Source of the DNA: an uncultured Collinsella sp.
Lineage (GTDB): Bacteria; Actinomycetota; Coriobacteriia; Coriobacteriales; Coriobacteriaceae
Assembly: GCA_958443265.1 (NCBI GenBank)
Contig: CAUCKA010000016.1
Coordinates: 1 to 26,654 of the forward strand
Length of the DNA: 26,654 nucleotides
Reading direction: 5' to 3'
Part shown: in pieces, positions 15,792 to 22,515 of the stretch
How positions within the stretch are numbered: position 1 is the stretch's first letter
How the letters are laid out: the number at the start of each line of letters is the position of its first letter
Made by a program: the position numbers and the translations under genes
The notes under the pieces: model-generated
Database searches by the model: none
Seen by the model: only the letters and a program-made list of their open reading frames with translations
What the model was told of the DNA's origin: nothing

Positions 15792-15822
15792 GAGACCCGC
15801 CGGCGCGGAGCCGACGGGTCTC
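15792..15822 (-). terminator. Terminator after late regulator
   Basis: GAGACCCG pairs with CGGGTCTC, then after one mismatch CGGC pairs with GCCG around a 5-nt loop. On the minus strand TCTCTTCTTGCT follows. It lies 18 nt past the stop of the regulator and would end the early operon before the decamer array. The U-tract is imperfect. Confidence 0.65.
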
Positions 15823-15840
15823 GATAGAGTTATATCTAGC

Positions 15841-16293
15841 TCAGACTGCGGCGCGGCCAAGACCGGATCGGGCTGCCGCCAGCCCGACCATGTCCGTCCA
15901 GTCCAGTGCGGCGCACAGGTCGGAGTTCACCGACCTCACCGACACCCCCAGCGTCCCCGCGATCTCCTGCAGCGTGCGGTCCTCACAGTAGCGCAGCTCC
16001 AGAACGTCGCCCCAGCGCTTGCCCGGGTTGGCCGAGCGCACGCCAGCGCACAGCTCTCGGCCCAGCTCCACCTCATGCCGCAGCTCGGACAGCTCGGCGC
16101 CGCTGCGGCGCTCGTAGTCTATGCGGTCGTCGGTGGACCTCATGAAGTCCGTCCCGTGCGCGCCCTTGCCCACGGCGTCGTAGCGCTGGGCGCGCACCTG
16201 CTCGCGCGCCTGCATCGACTGGATGACCGCCAGCCTGCGGTCGATGCCGCGCTGGGCGGCCCGTACGGTCTCCAGATATTCCCTTGCGTCCAT
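15841..16293 (-). CDS. Late transcription regulator (ArpU/sigma-70 region 4-like)
   Basis: This 150-aa protein has ATG at 16293 and SD GGGAGGTCAC. The N-terminal two thirds are helical and charged (YLETVRAAQRGIDRRLAVIQSM). Residues about 94-131 (WGDVLELRYCEDRTLQEIAGTLGVSVRSVNSDLCAAL) are a sigma-region-4-type helix-turn-helix. Proteins of this size and layout (ArpU/RinA/DUF1492-like) are last in the early operon of many Gram-positive phages and activate the late promoter. Here the gene sits directly next to the decamer array and the late -10 box, its likely target. The target is inferred from neighbourhood. Confidence 0.82.
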   Translation of the reverse strand: MDAREYLETVRAAQRGIDRRLAVIQSMQAREQVRAQRYDAVGKGAHGTDFMRSTDDRIDYERRSGAELSELRHEVELGRELCAGVRSANPGKRWGDVLELRYCEDRTLQEIAGTLGVSVRSVNSDLCAALDWTDMVGLAAARSGLGRAAV

Positions 16294-16356
16294 GTGACCT
16301 CCCGCGTGGTACCATGCTCTACGCCATATAGAGGATGCCGGGAGGCGTCTTTGCCA

Positions 16357-16388
16357 AAGGCCGCCGGCGCTACAACGCCAGCGGCCTT
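16357..16388 (-). terminator. Hairpin between zinc-finger gene and late regulator
   Basis: AAGGCCGC/GCGGCCTT and inner GGCG/CGCC close on a 6-nt loop. On the minus strand only TTTGGC follows, so it may be a weak terminator or attenuator. The 129-nt gap 16294-16422 holds this hairpin and the SD of the regulator but no gene. An AGATATATAAT stretch just before it resembles the AGATATAAC sequences at 15662 and 15829. Confidence 0.5.
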
Positions 16389-16422
16389 AATTATATATCT
16401 ACCTATGTCTACCTGCGGAAAC

Positions 16423-16671
16423 TCAATATCTCATCGCGACCTCGCGGCGCATGGCCTGGAGCTCGTCGTAGGCCGCGCCCGACCCGGCAAGGTAGCGGTC
16501 GACCCTGTCGCGCTTCGGCTTGGCGCCCTTGCGGCGGGCCTCCTTCACGCGGCGCAGGTCGTGCTCGCGCCGGCACGCCTCCGAGCAGTACTTGGCGTGG
16601 GGCGCCTTCGGGATGAAGACCCTCCCGCAGATCGCGCACGTCCTCTCCTGCACATCCCACATCACGTTCAT
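16423..16671 (-). CDS. Small zinc-finger protein
   Basis: This 82-aa protein starts MNVMWDVQERTCAICGRVF at 16671, chosen for the AGGAGG 8 nt upstream. A longer in-frame start at 16752 would overlap the 34-aa gene. The treble-clef-like motif C12-x2-C15 ... YCSEACRREHD (CxxxC) resembles small phage zinc proteins related to HNH or MYND-like folds, but no catalytic His is clear. The C-terminal half is basic (KEARRKGAKPKRDRVDRYL). The ATG overlaps the stop of the preceding mini-gene (ATGA). The function is unknown; nucleic-acid binding is likely. Confidence 0.68.
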   Translation of the reverse strand: MNVMWDVQERTCAICGRVFIPKAPHAKYCSEACRREHDLRRVKEARRKGAKPKRDRVDRYLAGSGAAYDELQAMRREVAMRY

Positions 16672-16772
16672 CTCGTCGACCTCCTGCACCTGCGGGCGCG
16701 GCGCGCCTCGATGCTCTTGCGCACGCGGCGGTTCTCGGCGAGCATCCGCCATAACTTCTCGAACAACCTCAT
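16668..16772 (-). CDS. Very small basic protein (34 aa)
   Basis: ATG at 16772 overlaps the previous stop as ATGA, and its own TGA overlaps the next ATG in the same way. SD AGGAAGG lies 8 nt upstream. The product begins MRLFEKLWRMLAENRRVRKS and is Arg-rich. The perfect double coupling suggests it is translated. It may serve mainly as a translational bridge. Confidence 0.5.
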   Translation of the reverse strand: MRLFEKLWRMLAENRRVRKSIEARRARRCRRSTR

Positions 16773-16981
16773 CGCTTAGCCTTCCTCGACCTCTTGAGCG
16801 CGCGGGCGCGGTCGCGCTGCAGCGCCCGCGCCCTCCGCTCCGTCTCCCCGATCTGCGCCGCCGTCACCCGCGGCGCGTCTGCCCGTCCGTGCGCGAGCGC
16901 CCGGCGCGCGGGGCCCGAAACCAAATCGGGCACCGTGCGCCAGGCGGTCGCGCGGAACAGCTCGGCCGCCGAGCGGATCAC
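16769..16981 (-). CDS. Small basic phage protein of unknown function
   Basis: This 70-aa protein has a GTG at 16981 overlapping the preceding stop (GTGA). It begins VIRSAAELFRATAWRTVPDL and ends in a very basic helix (ALQRDRARALKRSRKAKR). The upstream part of the same frame is a shadow of the zinc ribbon gene. No family is recognised. It is likely translated by coupling since no strong SD is seen. Confidence 0.55.
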   Translation of the reverse strand: MIRSAAELFRATAWRTVPDLVSGPARRALAHGRADAPRVTAAQIGETERRARALQRDRARALKRSRKAKR

Positions 16982-17193
16982 CGGCTGTTCCAGCTGTTCG
17001 CGAGCATGGTCACCGCCTGGCGGAACGGCGGCAGGTCCATGCTCCCCCACGCGACGCTGTTCGACATCCCGCAGGCGGGGCACCTGACGCTCAGCACGTT
17101 GGGCTTGGTCAGGGAACGCTCTCGCACATCCTCCACCTCGGGCTCCGCCCCGCACCGGGGGCACGCCTTGAACTCGACATCGTTATAGGTCAC
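16978..17193 (-). CDS. Zinc ribbon protein, Lar-like (restriction alleviation type)
   Basis: This 71-aa protein has a GTG start at 17193 and SD GGGAGAG. Two CxxC knuckles (CPRCGAEPEVEDV at 11-23 and VRCPACGMSNSVAWG at about 37-51) and a final AVTMLANSWNSR match the short Lar-family layout: zinc ribbon, then a helix with ...A...WN.R. Lar of Rac prophage modulates type I restriction. Most such proteins are only annotated by resemblance, so an anti-restriction role here is a hypothesis. The gene overlaps both neighbours. Confidence 0.68.
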   Translation of the reverse strand: MTYNDVEFKACPRCGAEPEVEDVRERSLTKPNVLSVRCPACGMSNSVAWGSMDLPPFRQAVTMLANSWNSR

Positions 17194-17431
17194 AGCTCTC
17201 TCCCATCTCCCTGAACTCGGCCTCGTAGCACCTCGGGCAGACGGCGTAGCCGAACCCGAGGTCGTTGTGGATCAGCCGCGAGGTGTAGCTCTCACCGAAT
17301 GCAAGCCAGCAGCCGCACTCAGCGCATTCGACTGCAGTCGAGAAGTCATCCGCGCACACGCTCGCGCCGTCCGGCACACGCCAGTCCCTATACTCGGCCC
17401 GCGCCGGCACCCACCTAATCGCTCGCCTCAC
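17183..17431 (-). CDS. Small zinc-binding protein of unknown function
   Basis: This 82-aa protein begins at a GTG (17431) with GGAGG 8 nt upstream, overlapping the preceding gene by 17 nt. Four cysteines in two CxxC pairs (ECAECGCWLAFGESY, AVCPRCYEAEF) form a zinc ribbon around a hairpin, and VCADDFSTAVEC precedes them. It overlaps the next gene by 11 nt. It resembles the many small zinc ribbons in phage early operons. No specific function is known. Confidence 0.62.
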   Translation of the reverse strand: MRRAIRWVPARAEYRDWRVPDGASVCADDFSTAVECAECGCWLAFGESYTSRLIHNDLGFGYAVCPRCYEAEFREMGESCDL

Positions 17432-17540
17432 TGAACACACCTCCCGTCGTGCGCCATCGTTCGCCCAAAAAGGCCGCAAACGGGCACGACCACTCGCGAT
17501 AGTTCGGCGTCGGTTTCCCGCACATGTCGCAGGTATACAT
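17415..17540 (-). CDS. Mini zinc-finger protein (41 aa)
   Basis: The product begins MYTCDMCGKPTPNYREWSCP, with GAGGGAG upstream of the ATG at 17540. CDMC and a later Cys suggest a partial zinc knuckle. It overlaps the next gene by 17 nt. The upstream part of the frame (to 17624) is judged non-coding because it overlaps the neighbouring gene. The function is unknown. Confidence 0.5.
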   Translation of the reverse strand: MYTCDMCGKPTPNYREWSCPFAAFLGERWRTTGGVFSEASD

Positions 17541-17554
17541 CTTCGGCTCCCTCT

Positions 17555-17749
17555 TCACCTCGTGCTCCAATCCTTCTCGATTTCCTTCTCCTCCGCGACC
17601 ATGATCAGCGCTCGGTTGACGCATCGCCTCGCCTGGCGCATCTCGTCACAGGCGGTCGGGCCCATGCCCGCCCCGATCGACCTCTTGGCGTCCTCGAGCC
17701 TGCCGATGGCGAGGTCTATCCAGTCGGCGGGGCCGCACCTGTAGCTCAT
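17555..17749 (-). CDS. Small helical phage protein of unknown function
   Basis: This 64-aa protein begins MSYRCGPADWIDLAIGRLED. Its ATG overlaps the preceding stop (ATGA), with SD GGGGTGAG. The two predicted helices (DAKRSIGAGMGPTACDEMRQARRCVNRALIMVAEEKE) look like a small helical hairpin. No family is recognised. Confidence 0.58.
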   Translation of the reverse strand: MSYRCGPADWIDLAIGRLEDAKRSIGAGMGPTACDEMRQARRCVNRALIMVAEEKEIEKDWSTR

Positions 17750-18087
17750 CGGGACTCACCCCTCACGCCGAAGATGTCGGCCAGGATGTCGCCCGGCGTG
17801 GCCATGAACGGCTCGGTACTCACGGGGTCGTACTGCACCTCGAGGTAGTTCGGGTACCCGATGCTCACGCCCGTGGGCTCGCGCCCCGGCATGAGCTGGT
17901 AGCCCCAGATCACGTCCACCCTCTCGTCGTCCAGGACGGTCGCGGTGCGCTCGATGCGCAGCCGGTACCCGCCCACGCGCTCGGTGTCCTGCGTGTCGTC
18001 GGCCCAGGGGATCCGGTGCCTGTCGAGGGCGTCGCGGTAGGCCCTCATCACCGCTGAGATCTCGGTCAAAACCTTCTCACTCTCCAT
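17746..18087 (-). CDS. Phage protein of unknown function (113 aa)
   Basis: It begins MESEKVLTEISAVMRAYRDA and has a mixed alpha/beta body (RLRIERTATVLDDERVDVIWGYQL, GVSIGYPNYLEVQYDP). The ATG at 18087 has no clear SD. It lies 12 nt after the previous stop in the operon. The longer frame upstream is a shadow of the previous gene. No family is recognised. Confidence 0.6.
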   Translation of the reverse strand: MESEKVLTEISAVMRAYRDALDRHRIPWADDTQDTERVGGYRLRIERTATVLDDERVDVIWGYQLMPGREPTGVSIGYPNYLEVQYDPVSTEPFMATPGDILADIFGVRGESR

Positions 18088-18098
18088 TCTCAAAAGAA

Positions 18099-18455
18099 TT
18101 AGGTGTTCTTTGCGCCGGGGGCTTCCCCGCCGGCGTCGTTTCCACTGTCTAGCGGCGGGAACCCCAACGCCTGCTGGCCCAGCTGCCCCGCCGCCGTTGG
18201 CACACCTTTGGCACACCCGCGATTCGGCTTCCCGTCCTTCGGGTCCTCGCCCTTCGCGAGCTTGGCGATCTCCTCGTACAGGTCCTTCTCGCGCTGCCGG
18301 CGCGCAATCGCCGCGTCGCGCTTCTGGATCTTGGCCAGCAGCACGGCCTCCCTCCGCGACATGACGTTGGTCATGTAGACCTTCGTCAGGCTGAGCGGGC
18401 GGCCGTGTGAGGGGTCGGCCTTCTCGTTCCTGAGCATCTCCATGAGGGTGATCAT
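18099..18455 (-). CDS. Phage protein of unknown function with coiled coil (118 aa)
   Basis: It starts MITLMEMLRNEKADPSHGRP. The ATG overlaps the stop of the replication protein gene (ATGA), with SD GGAGGCG. The middle (MSRREAVLLAKIQKRDAAIARRQREKDLYEEIAKLAKGED) is a long charged coiled coil, and the C-terminus is low-complexity Gly/Pro. Coupling to the DUF6291-like gene suggests a replication-linked partner. That is inference from context. Confidence 0.62.
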   Translation of the reverse strand: MITLMEMLRNEKADPSHGRPLSLTKVYMTNVMSRREAVLLAKIQKRDAAIARRQREKDLYEEIAKLAKGEDPKDGKPNRGCAKGVPTAAGQLGQQALGFPPLDSGNDAGGEAPGAKNT

Positions 18456-19123
18456 GACGCCTCCGCTATCTGGCGATCGAGCTCGGCTATGAGCTCGTCA
18501 TCGGTCTTCACGGGCTGCCACACGGCGGCGCGCTCGACCTCCTGGGAGGTCTGCCCGCCGCGGGCCTTGCGGTCCGCGTCGAAGCCGACCTGCTTGCGGC
18601 TCCAGTTGCGGGCGAGCGCCCACACGTCGGTCACGGGCAGGCCGCTCGGCAGCGTCCACCCCTGCGCGGCGTAGTGGTCGAAGAACTGGCGGGCGTCGCC
18701 CCGGAGGCAGTTGGCGGCGAAGTACGCCTCCACGTCCTCGGCCGACGGGGGCTCGAAGTCATCGGGTGCTTGGCGGGCCGCGCTATAGCCCGCTAGGGCT
18801 ATCTCCTTCTCCTTCTCTTTCTGTTGGCTACCCCCTCGCCCGCTGGGTCGGCTACCCCCTTGGACACCCCCTTGGCTACCCCCTTGGGCGGTTGCGATGC
18901 CGCCTGCCTTGGCGGCCCTCGCCTGCCCCCCGAGGCTGCCGTTGACCATGGCGTCGATGCGGCCCCTCGCGAAGGTGAACGCCGCCATGGTGGTGGGCTT
19001 AAGCTTTGGCTCGATGCCCTCGTAGCCGTAGCGCAGCATCGCCCACGCGAGCGCCATGCCCTCCCTGTCGCCCAGGGCGCGGCAGCCCTCGTAGAAGTCC
19101 CTGTTGAAGTTGAAGTTATTCAT
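18452..19123 (-). CDS. DUF6291-like phage replication protein
   Basis: This 223-aa protein begins MNNFNFNRDFYEGCRALGDR at 19123, with SD GGAGGTGAG inside the end of the integrase gene. Residues 1-60 match the DUF6291 type domain (AWAMLRYGYEG, FTFARGRIDAMVNG). A low-complexity Gln/Gly/Ser/Lys linker follows (about 75-110, GGSQGGVQGG, KEKEKE). The C-terminal domain (about 120-190, DVEAYFAANCLRGDARQFFDHYAAQGW, NWSRKQ) resembles the DNA-binding tail seen in phage replication initiators such as DnaD-like proteins. The role in replication is inferred from this layout. No helicase or primase gene is visible nearby. Confidence 0.72.
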   Translation of the reverse strand: MNNFNFNRDFYEGCRALGDREGMALAWAMLRYGYEGIEPKLKPTTMAAFTFARGRIDAMVNGSLGGQARAAKAGGIATAQGGSQGGVQGGSRPSGRGGSQQKEKEKEIALAGYSAARQAPDDFEPPSAEDVEAYFAANCLRGDARQFFDHYAAQGWTLPSGLPVTDVWALARNWSRKQVGFDADRKARGGQTSQEVERAAVWQPVKTDDELIAELDRQIAEAS

Positions 19124-20309
19124 CCGTCTCACCTCCGCAGATCGAATCGGTAAAGGCCGCGGCGGCGGCCTGGTCGCGGCCCGGCATGACCGAGCCGTAG
19201 GTGCCGAGCGTCGTCTTGACGTCGGCATGCCCCAGGCGCTCCTGCACCGTGCGCATGTCGAAGCCGTGCATGAGCAGCCAGGTGGCATGGGTGTGCCTCA
19301 GGGAGTGGAACACCGTCTCCTCGGGCAGCCCCAGGTCCCTCGCGAGCGACTTGAAGCGGCTCGTCACGGTGGACGGGCGCGCGAGGGCGCCGGCGGGCCC
19401 GAAGGTCACCACCAGCGCCGCCGGGCCCCTGCGCGCGAGCCACGTGTCCTGCCACTCCAGGTGGCGCTGCAGCTGGGCCTCCACCGCCGGCGCGAGCGAC
19501 ACGTTGCGCACGCGCCTGCCCTTGGTGTAGGCCTGCCGGTGCAGCTCGGGCTTCTCGACCGCCTGCCCCGCCACGTGGAGGTCGTGCAGCGCCCGGCGCC
19601 AGTCGCGCCGCTGCAGCCCGCAGACCTCCCCGCAGCGAAGCCCCGTGTTGAGGGCGAGGTAGGCCGCCATGGCCTCGGTGCGCCGAGAGATGTTGGCGCC
19701 CGAGGCCGAGCGCGAGGACATGGCGGACACCAGCGCGCGGGACAGCTCGTCGGTATCGCACTCGGACAGCGCGAACGGCTCGACGGGCTCGGGCGACGGC
19801 GCGGGGACGTCGAGCATGATGTCCCGCCCCAGCGCCGGGCGCCACGAGCGGTAGGCGCCCTTCAGCAGCGCGTGCATCTTGAGCAGCGTCTTGGGCTTCA
19901 CGCCCTTCCCCGTCCTGGGGGCGAGCAGCATGCGGTACGCCGCCGACACGTCCCAGGGCTCAAGTTGGTCGTAGGGAAGCCGCCCGATGGTCGGCTCCAC
20001 CATCGTCCTGACCACGCTGCGGTACGTGGCCACGGAGTTGTCGGACAGGCCGTTGACGGGGTCGGAGATGTACGTCTCGAGCATCGAGGACAGGCGCTTC
20101 GAGCTGTCCTGTGCGGAGGAAGGGTCGAACGTGGCCGCCCACCCGTCGCACTCCGCCTGGGCCTGCTCGCGCGTCAGCTCCGCGTCCCACGACCTGTACG
20201 GCCTGATCCGCCTTCCGGTCACGCGGTCGGTGCCCATGTAGGGGCGGGCGAACCAGCGCCCGTCCGCCCCGCGCTGCACGACCGCCCGGCGGTCGCTAGA
20301 TGTCGGCAT
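19116..20309 (-). CDS. int: Tyrosine-type site-specific integrase
   Basis: This 397-aa protein starts MPTSSDRRAVVQRGADGRWF at 20309, after a GGAG 10 nt away. The frame extends further upstream only as a shadow of the previous gene. It has an N-terminal arm-binding domain (10-50), a SAM-like core-binding domain (about 70-165, ETYISDP...NSVATYRSVVRTM) and a catalytic domain with R225 (NTGLRCGE), K263, H335-x2-R338 (HSLRHTH), H361 (LGHADVKTTLG) and nucleophile Y371. All key residues are present. Unusually, it lies inside the lytic operon, overlapping both neighbours by 8-14 nt, and about 5.5 kb from the probable prophage end. Confidence 0.93.
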   Translation of the reverse strand: MPTSSDRRAVVQRGADGRWFARPYMGTDRVTGRRIRPYRSWDAELTREQAQAECDGWAATFDPSSAQDSSKRLSSMLETYISDPVNGLSDNSVATYRSVVRTMVEPTIGRLPYDQLEPWDVSAAYRMLLAPRTGKGVKPKTLLKMHALLKGAYRSWRPALGRDIMLDVPAPSPEPVEPFALSECDTDELSRALVSAMSSRSASGANISRRTEAMAAYLALNTGLRCGEVCGLQRRDWRRALHDLHVAGQAVEKPELHRQAYTKGRRVRNVSLAPAVEAQLQRHLEWQDTWLARRGPAALVVTFGPAGALARPSTVTSRFKSLARDLGLPEETVFHSLRHTHATWLLMHGFDMRTVQERLGHADVKTTLGTYGSVMPGRDQAAAAAFTDSICGGETDE

Positions 20310-20652
20310 CGACGCCCAGCTCCGCCGCCACGTCGCGGATCTCCCTGCGCGCATCCAGGTCGATGGTCTGGATGCTGCCGGCGTGCCCATGGTGATTGGC
20401 GCCGAGGGCGGCGATGAGCACGAGCTTGCGCGCGTTCCTGTCCGGGACGCCCGCCTGGCTGAAGGCCGCGCAGAGCGCGTCGGCGCACTCGCAGGCGAGC
20501 GCGAACAGGTCGCTGATGTCGGTCGGGCCCACGAAGCATGAGTCGCCGGAGCCGTCCCCTTTGGCGGTCGTGACCGTCGCGCAGCGGCACTCGAAAGCGC
20601 GGGCCTCGCCGCACGCCTCCACCGTCACCCTGACCTTCTTCTCGCTACTCAT
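20296..20652 (-). CDS. Conserved-looking phage protein of unknown function (118 aa)
   Basis: It starts MSSEKKVRVTVEACGEARAF. ATG at 20652 with SD GGAGGAGAAGG overlaps the ParB-like gene by 8 nt. Several Cys (ECRCATV, CECADALC) and a His cluster (GANHHGHAG) hint at metal binding. The body is alpha/beta. No family is recognised. Its end overlaps the integrase start by 14 nt. Confidence 0.62.
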   Translation of the reverse strand: MSSEKKVRVTVEACGEARAFECRCATVTTAKGDGSGDSCFVGPTDISDLFALACECADALCAAFSQAGVPDRNARKLVLIAALGANHHGHAGSIQTIDLDARREIRDVAAELGVDADI

Positions 20653-21895
20653 CCTTCTCCTCCTCCCAGATGCTCTCCCGCACCCTCGCCTCGATCCACT
20701 CGTCCTCGGCACTGGGCGTAAAGCCCGCGGCGCGGACGATCTCCCAGTGCTCGAGCCACCCATCCGCGTCATCGCCGCGCCAGCGGCTGTTGAGCATCCG
20801 CATGCTGCGCGCCGTGTCCAGCCACCAGTGGCCAATCTCGTAGGCGCTCGGGGACGAGGTGGCGCACCTGCCGTAGAAGGCCTCCATGACCGCGGCCTCG
20901 GCGCTGTCGTAGTCGCCGCCGTCGTCAAGCAGGTCGTCCACGAAGAAGTACGGCTTCATGCGTGCAGCGCGGACCGCGTCCTCCAATTCGCGCGTGCGTC
21001 CCGGGGCCTCGTGCAGGACGAAGTCGATCATGCGCCTGTACAGGTCCACGAGCGCGGCCTCCTCGCGCTTAGCCTCCTGTTCCGCGATGATCTCCTCCTC
21101 GGTCTTCTCTGCCTGATCGCCCGAGCCATCGTCGGGCTTGTAGAGATACCAGCCGCTGCCGGTATTCACCGCCACGGTGCCGGGGGCGACATCCAGCCCC
21201 TCGAGCTCCTTTGCCACGGTGCCGTAGCATGCCCAGAGCACGTAGCTCGAGCCATCGGGGCGCTCCGTCACCACGGGAATAGCGGCGTCCCCGAACGCGT
21301 CGTAGTCCTCGGCCTTGGCCTCCTCGCGCTCGTTGCGGCGGCGGATCTGGTCGGCCTTGCCCGCCCAGCCGTCACCTGCGGCGAGGACCGCCTCGACGTC
21401 CCTCTCGTCGTCGAAGGCGCTCGCGGCCTCGAGCTGCTCCAGCGTCACCTGGCGGCCCTCGATACTCCCGCGAAGCCTGCGCGCCGCGCGGATCTGCCCG
21501 GCGGTGGCTCGGCTGGCGCGCTCGATGCGCTGCTCGTCGACGCCAAGCACGAGCATCTGCTGCACGCCGCGTGCGCGCTCGGCCTCGGTCAGCTGGCGCT
21601 TGTCGTCGGTTGCGAGCATGGCCACGATTTCGTTGGCCTCGTCCATGCTCTCGGCCACCAGCGCGGAGACCTCGCGGTCCTCCCCGTAAATCGAGGACAG
21701 CGCGCGGTAGCGGCGCTCGCCGTCGACGATGCGGAACACGTTGCCGTCCGCCACCACCACGGGCGGGTTCAGCGGCTCGCCGCCGGTCGCCTCGATGCTG
21801 CGGGCCAGGGCGCCGATGTCGCCGAAGTCCTCGCGCGGGTTCTGCCCGCTCGGGCGGATGTCGCCCAGGCGCACAGACTTCTTCTCGAATTGCAT
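20645..21895 (-). CDS. ParB-like nuclease-fold protein
   Basis: This 416-aa protein begins MQFEKKSVRLGDIRPSGQNPR with SD AGGAGG. Residues 1-95 are a ParB N-terminal (Srx-like) domain: NPR at 19-21, ARSIEATG at 31-38, and the DGERRYRAL box at 58-66. A helical DNA-binding region follows (about 95-160, KRQLTEAERARGVQQMLVLG). The C-terminal 200 residues are an acidic, W-rich domain of unknown role. Phage ParB-like proteins serve in partition, regulation or as nucleases/CTPases. With no ParA nearby and an integrase present, a regulatory or replication-linked role is more likely than partition. That is inference. Confidence 0.82.
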   Translation of the reverse strand: MQFEKKSVRLGDIRPSGQNPREDFGDIGALARSIEATGGEPLNPPVVVADGNVFRIVDGERRYRALSSIYGEDREVSALVAESMDEANEIVAMLATDDKRQLTEAERARGVQQMLVLGVDEQRIERASRATAGQIRAARRLRGSIEGRQVTLEQLEAASAFDDERDVEAVLAAGDGWAGKADQIRRRNEREEAKAEDYDAFGDAAIPVVTERPDGSSYVLWACYGTVAKELEGLDVAPGTVAVNTGSGWYLYKPDDGSGDQAEKTEEEIIAEQEAKREEAALVDLYRRMIDFVLHEAPGRTRELEDAVRAARMKPYFFVDDLLDDGGDYDSAEAAVMEAFYGRCATSSPSAYEIGHWWLDTARSMRMLNSRWRGDDADGWLEHWEIVRAAGFTPSAEDEWIEARVRESIWEEEKDE

Positions 21896-21936
21896 GTATC
21901 CTCCTGTCTCGAGGCCCTAGGCCTCGCATGAACTGC

Positions 21937-21961
21937 CATAGCGATCGGGGCGGAGGTCCGG
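21937..21961 (+). repeat. Left arm of 25-nt inverted repeat
   Basis: CATAGCGATCGGGGCGG plus the next 8 nt matches, in inverted orientation, 22516-22540 with 23 of 25 identities (17 perfect). This copy contains the SD of the plus-strand gene at 21962. Between it and the ParB start is a 7-bp hairpin CGAGGCC-CTA-GGCCTCG (21910-21926). Confidence 0.78.
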
Positions 21962-22420
21962 ATGGTCGAATTGACGAGCGAGGAGCAGTCCTATCTCAGG
22001 AGGCTCCTCGAGATTGAGGAGAACGGCGGGTCGGTGGACGAGCACATAGCCCGCAGGCTCTACGGCGAGCTGTCCGAGGCGGCGGCCACCGACGCGCACG
22101 GAAACGAGGAATGCAGGTACTCGCCGGGATACGGCAGGGAGCGCGCCGTCTACGAGGCGCTTGCGGAAAAGGGCCTGATCGCGCCGCAGCCGGTGCCCGG
22201 CCCGCGGGCGGAATTCGGCGAGCTGACCTCGGAGGGGCGCTGCTGGTTCCGCGACCGCGACGAGGCGGCGCGCATCGAGCGCGAGAACGTCCGTGGCGGG
22301 CGCAGGCACGACTACCTCGTGGCGCTCTTCAGCGTGGTCTCGGGAGCCGTCGCGGGCTTTTTCGGCGGGACCTACGGCCACGGCCTGATCGCCATCATCC
22401 GCTCGTGGCTTGGGCTATAG
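21962..22420 (+). CDS. Membrane-anchored phage protein, opposite to its operon
   Basis: This 152-aa protein has ATG at 21962 and SD GGAGGTCC. It is the only plus-strand gene inside the early lytic region. The N-terminal 100 residues are soluble and look winged-helix-like (ELTSEEQSYLRRLLEIEENGG, YEALAEKGLIAPQP, GELTSEGRCWF). Residues about 118-139 are one transmembrane helix, so it would be tail-anchored in the membrane. Its 3' end overlaps a minus-strand 34-aa membrane peptide by 26 nt. An inverted repeat flanks the pair. The function is unknown. Lysogenic conversion, exclusion or a phase-variable trait are possibilities. Confidence 0.72.
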   Translation: MVELTSEEQSYLRRLLEIEENGGSVDEHIARRLYGELSEAAATDAHGNEECRYSPGYGRERAVYEALAEKGLIAPQPVPGPRAEFGELTSEGRCWFRDRDEAARIERENVRGGRRHDYLVALFSVVSGAVAGFFGGTYGHGLIAIIRSWLGL

Positions 22421-22499
22421 CGAAGCCGATGGCGAAGAACACGCTGTAGGAGATGACGAACAGGATGATCGCCCAGGTGGGCGGCTTTCTTCTTTCCAT
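22395..22499 (-). CDS. Tiny hydrophobic membrane peptide (34 aa)
   Basis: ATG at 22499 with SD AAGGGAG encodes MERRKPPTWAIILFVISYS, followed by more apolar residues up to TSG: a basic N-terminus and one transmembrane helix. It is shorter than the usual gene-calling cut-off. It is transcribed towards, and overlaps by 26 nt, the plus-strand gene. The shape (short, positively charged start, single helix, antisense overlap) recalls type I toxins and small holin-like peptides. Confidence 0.55.
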   Translation of the reverse strand: MERRKPPTWAIILFVISYSVFFAIGFAIAQATSG

Positions 22500-22515
22500 A
22501 GGGCGGCTCCCTTCC

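Noticed and set aside
15551..15991. Several ORFs through the decamer array, with repetitive Cys/Thr/Arg/Leu or Asn products
   Set aside because: They arise because a 10-bp repeat cycles through all frames; no SD and no conserved content.
19104..20417. 437-aa plus-strand ORF
   Set aside because: Antisense shadow of the integrase; biased composition rich in Arg, Gly, His and Val.
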